From Bacteroidota bacterium (GTDB lineage Bacteria; Bacteroidota; Bacteroidia; Cytophagales; Cyclobacteriaceae): DNA of 64,000 nucleotides. Below are positions 50,740-59,514 of this stretch, in pieces. The stretch is taken from NCBI GenBank assembly GCA_023428695.1, contig JAEYWY010000005.1, positions 1 to 64,000 of the forward strand. The letters run 5' to 3'. The notes beneath the pieces are model-generated. The model made no database searches and was not told where the DNA came from. It saw nothing but the letters and a program-made list of their open reading frames with translations. Each line of letters begins with the position of its first letter. The stretch's first letter is position 1. The position numbers were made by a program, and so were the translations under genes.

Positions 50740-52890
50740 ATGCGAAAGCGTATCATACTCTTCCTTTTCCTCTTTTCATTCCTGACAGTACGTGCCGATG
50801 AGGGCATGTGGCTCATGCATCTCCTCGGTGACAAAGTTTACCAGGATATGGTGAGGAAAGGTCTCAAATTATCCCGAGAACAAATCTACAGCATGAACAA
50901 AGCGTCGCTCAAGGACGCGATTATCATCTTTGGCAATGGCTGTACGGGTGAAATAGTAAGTCCAAACGGACTCATCTTTACAAACCATCATTGTGGCTAC
51001 GGCGCAATCGCGAACCTGAGTTCTGAACAAAACAATTATCTCCGCGATGGTTTCTGGGCCCTGAAACGTGAAATGGAAATTCCAGCGCCTAACCTTACCG
51101 TTAGATTCCTCGTCCGGATTGAAGACGTTACCACGCTGATCGAAGAACAGGTTAAAGGCCTCTCCGGAGCGGAACGCGGCGCGCGACTTGAAGCGGTGTC
51201 GTCAAACCTGGCAAAACAAAAAGCAGGTGACGGGTACGAAGGTACGATCGTTCCTTTTTTCAAGGGTAATCAATACTTGTTGTTTGTTTATGAACGGTTT
51301 ACAGATATCCGTCTTGTGGGCACTCCGCCGGAGAGTATTGGCAAATTTGGTGGTGACACTGACAACTGGGAATGGCCGCGCCATACGGGTGACTTTTCTG
51401 TTTTTCGTGTGTACGCCGGAAAAAACGGGAAACCTGCAGCGTATTCGCCTGACAACGTACCGATGAAGGCGAGTCATCATTTACCCATTTCGCTCAAGGG
51501 TGTTAAGGAAGATGATTATGCGATGATCCTCGGTTATCCCGGAGGCACAAACCGGTATGAGACTTCATTTGGTGTAAAGCTCAAGACCGATATTGAAAAC
51601 CCGGCGGTCGTGGAACTTCGTGATATCAGGCTCGACTTCATGCTGGAAGAAATGCAGAAAGATCCGGCGATAAAGCTGAAGCTCGCCTCTTCTTATGCAG
51701 GTATCGCCAACTACTGGAAATTCTTCGACGGCGAACGTAAACAATTGTTGAAGTATGATATCTATGGCAAGAAACAGGAAGAAGAAAGGAAGTTTCAACA
51801 GTGGGCAACAGGCAAACCGGAATTCGAAAAGCTTTTGTCAGGGTACAGCGAAATCTATGAGAAGTGGCGGCCTTATACGAAACATCGTATCTACCTGAAT
51901 GAGGGAATTCTTGGTTCACCGCTTGCAGCCTACGCGGCCTCACTGCAGGCATTGCAGAGAAGTCTTGCAAAAGGTAACGCGAGCGCAGATGAGTTGAAAC
52001 GCATCACCGAGTCGTTGAACAGGACCCGCACTAACTTTCTTGCTGCGCACAACGCGCCGTCTGACCGCCGCATCGTGGCTGCAATGTGTCGCATGTTTTA
52101 TGAGAACGTTGATCCCTCGCAGCACCCACAGGAGTTTTACCGGATGCTTGCGGATAAGTATGGCGATTTAAAAAAGGACGTTACGTATCAGACTTTCGCA
52201 AATGAGGTTTTTGACAATACCATGATCTTACAAGATGGAAAGTGGAATGCTTTTATCAGTAAGCCTGATTCAACGACGCTGAATAACGATCCCGCTTTTG
52301 CCTTTGTGTCTGCGTTTGTTAAAAACTGGATGAAGTACGCATCGCATTACAGTGAATTTGTTGCACAAAACAATGATCTGGGTCGCCTTTATATGAAGGG
52401 CAACATGATGATGCGCGAAGGTCAGGATTTGTATCCGGATGCGAACTTCACGATGCGACTCAGTTATGGTACCATCAAACCTTATCGTCCGCGGGATGCC
52501 GTTTCGTATGATTATGTGTGCACGTTGAGCGGCGCGATTGCGAAATACATACCCGGTGATTATGAGTTCGACCTCCCTGAAAAGTTGCTGGAGCTACATC
52601 GCAAGAAGGACTTTGGTCGCTACAAGGATTCTCGGGTTAATGATATTGTTGTGTGTTTCATTTCGACCAATGACATCACTGGTGGAAACAGTGGCTCGCC
52701 CGTTATCAATGGCAATGGTGAACTGCTGGGACTTGCTTTCGATGGGAATTATGAGGCGCTCAGTCATAAGATCGCATTTGATAAAGATTTCAATCGCACA
52801 ATTTGTGTCGACATACGGTACGTGTTGTTCGTTATCGAAAAGCTCGGCGGTGCGACGAACATCATTCAGGAGCTGACTCTAAAGAACTGA
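50740..52890 (+). CDS. S46 family dipeptidyl-peptidase (DPP7-like)
   Basis: A 716-residue exported serine peptidase with signal peptide (FLTVRADEGMW). The catalytic His is in IFTNHHCGYG near residue 88, and Ser in DITGGNSGSPV near residue 650. The sequence AFDGN after the Ser carries Gly where DPP11 has Arg, so DPP7-like cleavage after hydrophobic P1 residues is more likely than acidic specificity; this is inference from family knowledge. S46 peptidases release dipeptides in the periplasm of non-saccharolytic and other Bacteroidota. Confidence 0.92.
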   Translation: MRKRIILFLFLFSFLTVRADEGMWLMHLLGDKVYQDMVRKGLKLSREQIYSMNKASLKDAIIIFGNGCTGEIVSPNGLIFTNHHCGYGAIANLSSEQNNYLRDGFWALKREMEIPAPNLTVRFLVRIEDVTTLIEEQVKGLSGAERGARLEAVSSNLAKQKAGDGYEGTIVPFFKGNQYLLFVYERFTDIRLVGTPPESIGKFGGDTDNWEWPRHTGDFSVFRVYAGKNGKPAAYSPDNVPMKASHHLPISLKGVKEDDYAMILGYPGGTNRYETSFGVKLKTDIENPAVVELRDIRLDFMLEEMQKDPAIKLKLASSYAGIANYWKFFDGERKQLLKYDIYGKKQEEERKFQQWATGKPEFEKLLSGYSEIYEKWRPYTKHRIYLNEGILGSPLAAYAASLQALQRSLAKGNASADELKRITESLNRTRTNFLAAHNAPSDRRIVAAMCRMFYENVDPSQHPQEFYRMLADKYGDLKKDVTYQTFANEVFDNTMILQDGKWNAFISKPDSTTLNNDPAFAFVSAFVKNWMKYASHYSEFVAQNNDLGRLYMKGNMMMREGQDLYPDANFTMRLSYGTIKPYRPRDAVSYDYVCTLSGAIAKYIPGDYEFDLPEKLLELHRKKDFGRYKDSRVNDIVVCFISTNDITGGNSGSPVINGNGELLGLAFDGNYEALSHKIAFDKDFNRTICVDIRYVLFVIEKLGGATNIIQELTLKN

Positions 52891-53224
52891 TGCTTAGACA
52901 ACCCGCGGCGGACAAGCATTGGGTTGCAAATAACATGGAGCGTATTGGGAACCCGGGTGAGCGATAGAAGTGGAAACCCCGGACCCGCCTTCGTGTATGT
53001 TCTTCGATGTTGGTCAAGACTGCGTCCGTGCGATGCTTTGTGGCTATTGAAACTCCAAATGACGGCGGGGAGGAGTTGGAACGGATAGCGCGACCCCGAT
53101 GAAATCGGGGGCACCCCCAAATCAGCCTGAATAAATTCAGAAAAGTACACATCGACAATAGCCGTAACGTTGTTTGCGACTGTGGCACGAGTGTTTTGCA
53201 TCGTGACGGGAAAACCGTATCGGC
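52891..53224. ncRNA. Structured intergenic region, possible RNA or repeat
   Basis: The 334-base space has no plausible gene. It is GC-rich and full of complementary segments: CCCCGAT-GAA-ATCGGGG (53094-53110) and a wider CCCGCC/GGCGGG pair (around 52983 and 53064). From memory, similar GTGGAAACCCCGGACCCGCC-like stretches recur between genes in Bacteroidota. It could be a small RNA, a repeat or a riboregulator of the GH13 gene. No decisive evidence is available here. Confidence 0.3.
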
Positions 53225-54841
53225 ATGAAGAAATCCACGAATGCGTTCCTGTGGTGGCAACAGGGAATTATCTACCAGATTTATCCGCGATCATTTCAGG
53301 ACAGCAACGATGATGGGGTTGGAGATCTGCAGGGGATAATCAGTCGGCTGGATTATCTGGAGTGGCTTGGTGTAAATGCGATCTGGATTTCGCCGGTCTA
53401 TCCATCGCCAATGGCTGACTTTGGATATGATATTTCTGATTACGAAAATATCCACCCGCTTTTTGGGACGCTTGAGGATCTCGACCGGCTTGTCAACGAG
53501 GTGCATACACGCGACATGAAGGTCATTCTCGATTTCGTACCGAATCATACTTCCGATCAGCATTTATGGTTTGTTGAATCGCGTTCGTCGCGCGACAATG
53601 CGAAACGCGACTGGTACATCTGGCGCGATGCTGCTGCTGATGGCGGGCCTCCGAACAACTGGCTCGCCGCTTTCGGCGGGCCAGCGTGGGAATGGGATGA
53701 GCACACGCAGCAATATTATTACCATGCGTTTTTAAGTGAACAACCGGATCTGAACTGGCGCAACCCTGAAGTACAACGTGCGATGATGAAGGTGATGCGC
53801 TTCTGGCTGGATCGCGGTATCGACGGGTTTCGCGTTGACGTGATGTGGCACATGATCAAGGATGAAGAGTTCCGCGACAATCCACCCAATCCGAATTATC
53901 ACGATTACATGCCGACGTACGATCAGGTGTTGCCGGTTCATTCGACGGACCAGCCCGAAGTTCACAACATCGTAAGGATGATGCGTCATTTATTGGATGA
54001 GTATGATGAGCGTCTGATGATCGGTGAGATTTATCTTCCGATACAAAAACTGGTTTCATACTACGGTGCTGAAAAGCGGGAGGCGCACCTGCCGTTCAAC
54101 TTCCAATTGCTCACGCTATCATGGGATGCGCAGACAATTTCGCTTGCGATCACCGAATACTATCAGGCGATTCCAAAGTGGGGCTGGCCAAACTGGGTGT
54201 TGGGAAATCATGATCAACCGCGTGTAGCCAGCAGGATAGGTTCCGAACAGGCACGCGTGGCTGCCGTGCTCCTGTTGACTTTAAGGGGAACGCCAACGAT
54301 CTATTATGGCGAAGAACTGGGTATGAAGGACGTGGCGATACCGTTCGAAGAAGTGTGTGATCCGCAGGGACTGAATATGCCGGACAAGAATTTGAGTCGT
54401 GATCCGTCACGTACACCGATGCAATGGGATGACAGCGCGTATGCCGGATTCTCGCGCACACGACCCTGGCTTCGTGTACATCGTGATTACGTAAGAACGA
54501 ATGTCGCGATGCAAAAGAAAGATGCGCGATCCATGTTGTCACTATATCATAAACTGATTACGCTGAGACGGTCAGCTCCGGCGTTGTCTGTGGGCGACTA
54601 CACACCTGTGTTTTCAGATACGCAGATACTCGCGTATAAACGAAGTGCAGATGATTCCAGTGCGTACCTCGTCGTATTGAACTTTGGTCACCGGCCGTCT
54701 TACTTCCGCCAGGACCAGGACGCGTTCACGGGTACCGTTGTCGTTGCAACCAGTCCGGAGCTTGAAGGGCAACGCATTGACGGCACGATCACGCTCGGCG
54801 GCGATGAGGGTATGGTCGTTGAACTCGACAGCGATACCTAG
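53225..54841 (+). CDS. GH13 alpha-glucosidase (oligo-1,6-glucosidase-like)
   Basis: A 538-residue cytoplasmic enzyme without a signal peptide. The GH13 conserved regions are DFVPNHTSDQH, GFRVDVMWH with the nucleophile Asp, MIGEIYLP with the acid Glu, and LGNHDQPR. The start IYQIYPRSFQDSNDDGVGDL is typical of alpha-glucosidases and trehalose-type GH13 enzymes. It releases glucose from short alpha-glucans or sucrose-like sugars. It converges on the GH109-like gene. Confidence 0.93.
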   Translation: MKKSTNAFLWWQQGIIYQIYPRSFQDSNDDGVGDLQGIISRLDYLEWLGVNAIWISPVYPSPMADFGYDISDYENIHPLFGTLEDLDRLVNEVHTRDMKVILDFVPNHTSDQHLWFVESRSSRDNAKRDWYIWRDAAADGGPPNNWLAAFGGPAWEWDEHTQQYYYHAFLSEQPDLNWRNPEVQRAMMKVMRFWLDRGIDGFRVDVMWHMIKDEEFRDNPPNPNYHDYMPTYDQVLPVHSTDQPEVHNIVRMMRHLLDEYDERLMIGEIYLPIQKLVSYYGAEKREAHLPFNFQLLTLSWDAQTISLAITEYYQAIPKWGWPNWVLGNHDQPRVASRIGSEQARVAAVLLLTLRGTPTIYYGEELGMKDVAIPFEEVCDPQGLNMPDKNLSRDPSRTPMQWDDSAYAGFSRTRPWLRVHRDYVRTNVAMQKKDARSMLSLYHKLITLRRSAPALSVGDYTPVFSDTQILAYKRSADDSSAYLVVLNFGHRPSYFRQDQDAFTGTVVVATSPELEGQRIDGTITLGGDEGMVVELDSDT

Positions 54842-54842
54842 T

Positions 54843-56195
54843 CTAGTATTCGTCGTTCAGCGCGAAGACGGGTTTACGGTGCATCCATTGTCCGCCGGTA
54901 AAGTCCGGGAACTCAACGGTCTGACTACCCAATGCAACGGATGCCTCGCTTAGTGGCGTAATGGCGCTCCAGGCCGCAGCGTCGTACACATCCATAGGTG
55001 GCGCTACCTGGTGTTTGATGGCCTCGATGAAACCGTTAAGCACGAAGAAATCCATTCCGCCGTGGCCCGCACCCTCGGCATCCTTACTGTATTTTTTCCA
55101 AAGGGGATGGTCATACTCTTCCAGCCATTTTTGCTGATCGTCCCATTGATGTGATTTTGATTTGCCTTCGACATACACTGAATGGTTGACGTCCATCCAC
55201 AATCCCTTCGTTCCCTGAACGCGGAATCCCAATGAATAAGGGCGAGGCAAATTTGTATCGTGTTGGAGTAGAATCGTTTCACCGTTTGCGCATGCGATGT
55301 TGGTTGTTACGACATCACCCAGTTGAAATTCAACTTTTGCATTCGGGTGGTCCGGCCCGCACAGGTTGACAATGTGCTCATGAAGTCCGCGCGACTTAGT
55401 TGAGAACGAGCTCAGTTTCAAAAAACGGTTGCCGCGGTTAATGTTGATATAATGAGCGACAGGTCCGATGCCGTGTGTAGGGTAAAGATCGCCATTGCGA
55501 TGAATGGAATGCGCTGTTCTCCAACGTGCCTCGGTCCACGCTTTTTCCCCGAACTCGCAACCCTTGCCATATGCGTTGGTGCCGTCGTTGAACTTCACTT
55601 CACGCAAATCGTGTTGATAGCCGCCCTGCAGGTGGACCAGTTCGCCAAAGATTCCCTGTCGAACCATGTTGAGTACGGCCATCACATCGCGGCGGTAGCA
55701 TACGTTTTCCAGCATTGATACGTGCGCACCGTGTTGTTCGGCTGCGTGGACTACCTCCCAATGGTCCTGTAGTGTAATCCCAAGAACGACTTCGGTGCCG
55801 ACGTATTTGAGTCCTGCGGAAAGTGAGGTAATGATCATTTCTTTATGCCATTCCCACGGTGTTGAGATGATGACTGTGTCGACGATGCGGCTGTCAAGCA
55901 TTTTTTTCCAGGCGTAGTTATCGCCGGTGAAGACCTTTGGCTGAGCCCGTCCTGACTTTTTGAACATGGCGCCGGCCATATTGAGCATCCTTGTATCGAC
56001 ATCGGCGATAGCTGTAACATCGACGTCGTTTCTTTTGAGCAGCAAGCCAAGATGATTCTGGCCACGGAGGCCGACACCGATCAGGCCGACGCGAACCCGG
56101 GACGGGGCATCAAAGTGTTTTCCAATTGCGAAAGAAGGGAGCGCAAATGCGGCGGCGGCCATGGAGGTGGTTCGAAGGAATTCGTTGCGGTTCAT
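54843..56195 (-). CDS. GH109-like Gfo/Idh/MocA family protein
   Basis: A 450-residue protein with an export signal (MNRNEFLRTTSMAAAAFALP, Tat-like but without a full RR pair). The Rossmann motif is VRVGLIGVGLRGQNHLGLL. The regions GTEVVLGITLQDHWEVV, YPTHGIGPVAHYI and EFQLGDVVTTNI fit the GH109 alpha-N-acetylgalactosaminidase branch, which uses NAD to cleave glycosides by redox-assisted elimination. Activity on GalNAc is uncertain. It lies opposite to the GH13 and GH9 genes. Confidence 0.85.
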   Translation of the reverse strand: MNRNEFLRTTSMAAAAFALPSFAIGKHFDAPSRVRVGLIGVGLRGQNHLGLLLKRNDVDVTAIADVDTRMLNMAGAMFKKSGRAQPKVFTGDNYAWKKMLDSRIVDTVIISTPWEWHKEMIITSLSAGLKYVGTEVVLGITLQDHWEVVHAAEQHGAHVSMLENVCYRRDVMAVLNMVRQGIFGELVHLQGGYQHDLREVKFNDGTNAYGKGCEFGEKAWTEARWRTAHSIHRNGDLYPTHGIGPVAHYININRGNRFLKLSSFSTKSRGLHEHIVNLCGPDHPNAKVEFQLGDVVTTNIACANGETILLQHDTNLPRPYSLGFRVQGTKGLWMDVNHSVYVEGKSKSHQWDDQQKWLEEYDHPLWKKYSKDAEGAGHGGMDFFVLNGFIEAIKHQVAPPMDVYDAAAWSAITPLSEASVALGSQTVEFPDFTGGQWMHRKPVFALNDEY

Positions 56196-56321
56196 AAGAT
56201 GCAGTTCATTTGAAAAACAAGGTAGGAACTTTTGCCTTTGCGGCGAAAGTATCGTGTTTTAATCCCGGTGATTTCAGAGACAGTCATTGGATTCGTTCAA
56301 TTCTTTTTCTTATTTGACTGC

Positions 56322-58112
56322 ATGTTGACAAGACAGGCATTTCTGGTTGCGATTCTGTTCTTTTGCATCGGATACGCATGTGCACAAGACACACCTAAGG
56401 CATGGATCAGAATAAATCAACTGGGCTATGCGCCGAATAGTCACAAGGTGGCTGTGCTTGCATCGAAGATACCGCTGAAGGTCACATCGTTTGATGTTGT
56501 CGATGCGGCGACGATGAAGGTTGCTGGGAAGTTTACGGCGAGCAAAGATTTCGGTGCGTACGGACCGTTCACACATACATGGCGTCTTGATTTTACGACC
56601 TTCTCCAGGGAGGGAAAATATTTTCTGCAGTCGGGCGATGTACGCTCACCGGAATTTCGGGTCGGCGCGGATGTGTATAAGGGTACAGCAGATTTCGCAC
56701 TTCGTTATATGCGTCAGCAGCGAAGCGGCTACAATCCATTTCTCAAAGATTCGTGTCATACGCACGATGGATATACGGTTTATGGTCCGATGCCCGATGG
56801 CACGCACGTAGATGTGTCCGGTGGGTGGCACGACGCAACGGACTATCTGCAATACGTAGCTACGAGTGCGAATGCGACATACCATCTGCTTGCGGCATAC
56901 CGCGATTTCGCCGGCGCTTTTGAAGACAAACATCTCGACAATGGATTACCAGGTTCGAATGGCAAAGCTGATGTGCTTGATGAAGCGGAATGGGGCTTGC
57001 GCTGGTTGATGAAGATGCATCCGCGCGAAGATTGGATGTTCAATCAGCTGGCAGATGATCGCGATCATTCCGGATTCCGGCTACCGAATCATGACAGTGT
57101 TGATTATGGATATGGTCCCGGAAAGGGAAGACCGGTTTATTTTCTCACTGGTGACGTGCAGGGACTAGGAAAACATAAGAACAGAGCAACCGGAACCTCG
57201 TCAACGGGCGGAAAGATCGCGAGTGCGTTTGCGTTAGGCGCCATGGTTGTCGGTTCCGACGATCCGGCGCGTGGTAAGACACTGCGTGCAAAATCACGCT
57301 CGGCCTATGCGTTCGCGCAGAGAAAACCGGGTGTCAGTCAAACCGCGCCGAACAAGGCGCCGTATTTTTACGAAGAGGACAACTGGGTCGATGACATGGA
57401 ACTCGCGGCGGCATCGCTTTATGCACTTACCAGAGAGAAGAATTTTCGCGATGAGGCCGTGCAGTTTGCGGAGCGCGAGCATGTGACGCCGTGGATGGGC
57501 AGCGATACCGCGCGACACTATCAATGGTATCCGTTTCATAATTTTGGTCACTATGAGCTTGGCAAGGCGGGGTCAGTGCAGCGCAAGAAGATGATCGCGT
57601 TTTATCGCGAGGGAATTGAACGCGTATGGAAAAAGGCACAGCATAATGCATTTCTGCGGGGTGTGCCGTTTATCTGGTGTTCGAATAACCTGACGGTTTC
57701 TTTTACGATACATTGTTACCTGTACCGGACGATGTCGGGCGATGATACATATATCGCATTGGAACAGGCTGGTTTTGACTGGATATTTGGCGTCAATCCC
57801 TGGGGTACGAGTATGGTTTGCGGATTGCCTGCGCATGGTGATACACCGGAAGACCCACATTCATCGCTCACCCATCTCCATGGCTACACGCTCGACGGCG
57901 GAATTGTGGATGGCCCTGTGTACGGGTCGATCTATAACGGACTACTCGGTATACGACTCGCCGAGGCGGATGAATATGCAGAGTTTCAGTCATCGCTTGC
58001 CGTATACCACGATGATTTTGGTGACTACAGTACAAATGAGCCGACCATGGACGGTACGGCATCGCTTGTGTATTTGCTGGCGGCAAAAGAATGGGAACAA
58101 CTGAAAAAATAA
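56322..58112 (+). CDS. GH9 family endoglucanase-like enzyme
   Basis: About 596 residues with a signal peptide (ILFFCIGYACAQ). An N-terminal Ig-like CelD-N domain (to about 120) precedes the alpha/alpha barrel. GGWHDATDYLQY holds the catalytic base Asp, and NEPTMDGTASLVYLL near the end holds the acid Glu. GH9 enzymes cut beta-1,4-glucans such as cellulose and may also act on other glucans. The ATG at 56322 was chosen for the signal peptide. A GH16 gene follows by ten bases. Confidence 0.92.
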   Translation: MLTRQAFLVAILFFCIGYACAQDTPKAWIRINQLGYAPNSHKVAVLASKIPLKVTSFDVVDAATMKVAGKFTASKDFGAYGPFTHTWRLDFTTFSREGKYFLQSGDVRSPEFRVGADVYKGTADFALRYMRQQRSGYNPFLKDSCHTHDGYTVYGPMPDGTHVDVSGGWHDATDYLQYVATSANATYHLLAAYRDFAGAFEDKHLDNGLPGSNGKADVLDEAEWGLRWLMKMHPREDWMFNQLADDRDHSGFRLPNHDSVDYGYGPGKGRPVYFLTGDVQGLGKHKNRATGTSSTGGKIASAFALGAMVVGSDDPARGKTLRAKSRSAYAFAQRKPGVSQTAPNKAPYFYEEDNWVDDMELAAASLYALTREKNFRDEAVQFAEREHVTPWMGSDTARHYQWYPFHNFGHYELGKAGSVQRKKMIAFYREGIERVWKKAQHNAFLRGVPFIWCSNNLTVSFTIHCYLYRTMSGDDTYIALEQAGFDWIFGVNPWGTSMVCGLPAHGDTPEDPHSSLTHLHGYTLDGGIVDGPVYGSIYNGLLGIRLAEADEYAEFQSSLAVYHDDFGDYSTNEPTMDGTASLVYLLAAKEWEQLKK

Positions 58113-58122
58113 ACTTTGTGAT

Positions 58123-58911
58123 ATGAAAACGTTAAGATGGATTACGGTGGTTATTGTGGCGATGCTGTTTGCGGCGTGTACATCCACGAAAGAGGACGAG
58201 AAGAAACTGGTATGGGGCGATGAGTTTGAATACGAAGGTTTGCCTGACTCCACAAAATGGAATTACGAGGAAGGGATGCTTCGCAATGGTGAAGCCCAAT
58301 ACTATACAGTTGCCGATGAGGATAACGCCCGCGTTGGCAACGGTTTGCTTTCAATTACGGCGTTACCCGACGATGAAGGTCGTGCAGAATACACGTCGGC
58401 AAGTCTTTTGACGCAGGGAAAGAAATCATTCCTTTATGGATACTTTGAAGTGCGTGCAAAAGTACCGTTAGGCCGGGGTACGTGGCCGGCAATCTGGATG
58501 CTCGGGGAAAACATTGACGAGGTTGACTGGCCCGCGTGTGGTGAGATTGATATTATGGAAAACGTCGGGTTTGATTCGCTGCGAGTTCACGGGAATATCC
58601 ACACCGAGGCATTTAACCACGTTAAGAATACAAACAAGGGGAACTCTATCCTGGTGGAAAAACCCTGGGAGCAATTCCATGTTTACGCAGTGGATTGGCG
58701 TAAAGAAAAAATCGACTTTTTTGTCGATGACAAACTGTACTTCACATACACAAAACCTGAAAATGCCACAGATGCAGAGTGGCCGTTTGACAAGCCGCAT
58801 TTCCTGATCATGAACCTGGCCATTGGCGGCGGATGGGGAGGTCAACAGGGAATCGATACGACGCGGTTTCCGCATGTTTACCAGATTGACTATGTGAGGG
58901 TGTACGAGTAG
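58123..58911 (+). CDS. GH16 family beta-glucanase (laminarinase-like), lipoprotein
   Basis: A 262-residue lipoprotein (signal ending LFAAC). The GH16 active site GEIDIMENVG carries both catalytic Glu residues. The subfamily pattern WPAIWMLGENIDEVDWPACG and the end GGGWGGQQGIDTTRFPHV fit laminarinase/licheninase enzymes acting on beta-1,3- or mixed beta-glucans. It follows the GH9 gene closely, so the pair likely forms a beta-glucan unit at the cell surface. Confidence 0.93.
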   Translation: MKTLRWITVVIVAMLFAACTSTKEDEKKLVWGDEFEYEGLPDSTKWNYEEGMLRNGEAQYYTVADEDNARVGNGLLSITALPDDEGRAEYTSASLLTQGKKSFLYGYFEVRAKVPLGRGTWPAIWMLGENIDEVDWPACGEIDIMENVGFDSLRVHGNIHTEAFNHVKNTNKGNSILVEKPWEQFHVYAVDWRKEKIDFFVDDKLYFTYTKPENATDAEWPFDKPHFLIMNLAIGGGWGGQQGIDTTRFPHVYQIDYVRVYE

Positions 58912-58968
58912 TTTTGATCGTTCGGCATTCCTTTGTAGCTTGGAATATTTTTTCAACCACAGCAAGCT

Positions 58969-59514
58969 ATGAACAGACGTTCCGCGCTCAGGTATCTCGG
59001 CGTGGCCTCAGCCGCCGCCCTTGCCCTGCCTTCCTGCGTGAGTGACCCGAAAAAGGCCTCAATTGCACTTAATAATCTGAAAGTTTCGGCTGATGAGGAG
59101 GAACTTCTCGCTGCCTTCGCGACTGCGCTGATACCACCAACGGATACTCCAGGCGCAAAGGAAGTTGATGCCCACCTTTATACATTCATCATGGTTGACG
59201 ATTGCATGTCGCCTGAAGACCAGAAGAAGTTTCTGAATGGCATGCGCAGGTTCAATGATGAAGTGAAAAAGCTTACCGGGAAGTCATTCATGGAGGCGGT
59301 ACCCGGCGAACGGTCTCTGGTATTGCAGCAGGTTTTTGATCGTCGTGAAGAACTCTCTGAGGACGTCGCCGCATTCGTAAGCATGAGCCGCCGTTTTATC
59401 ATTGAGGGCTATACAACGTCACAACATTTCCTGACCAAAGTGCGCGAGTATAAACTGGTACCAGGTCCCGTTTTCAAAGGATGTACACCGCTTGATCAAA
59501 CCACTGTTTCGTAA
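58969..59514 (+). CDS. Gluconate 2-dehydrogenase subunit 3-like protein (first pair)
   Basis: A 181-residue protein with a Tat-type signal containing RRS (MNRRSALRYLGVASAAALAL, then SC). The mature part follows the gluconate 2-dehydrogenase subunit 3 family (ATALIPPTDTPGAKEVDAHL). Its stop codon is followed at once by the ATG of the GMC oxidoreductase gene. Such subunits accompany GMC enzymes on the periplasmic face and help their export or assembly. No cytochrome subunit gene is adjacent. Confidence 0.88.
   Translation: MNRRSALRYLGVASAAALALPSCVSDPKKASIALNNLKVSADEEELLAAFATALIPPTDTPGAKEVDAHLYTFIMVDDCMSPEDQKKFLNGMRRFNDEVKKLTGKSFMEAVPGERSLVLQQVFDRREELSEDVAAFVSMSRRFIIEGYTTSQHFLTKVREYKLVPGPVFKGCTPLDQTTVS

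Noticed and set aside
52862..53260. Minus-strand frames between the S46 and GH13 genes
   Set aside because: Both run through the structured GC-rich spacer and overlap real gene ends; no family pattern.
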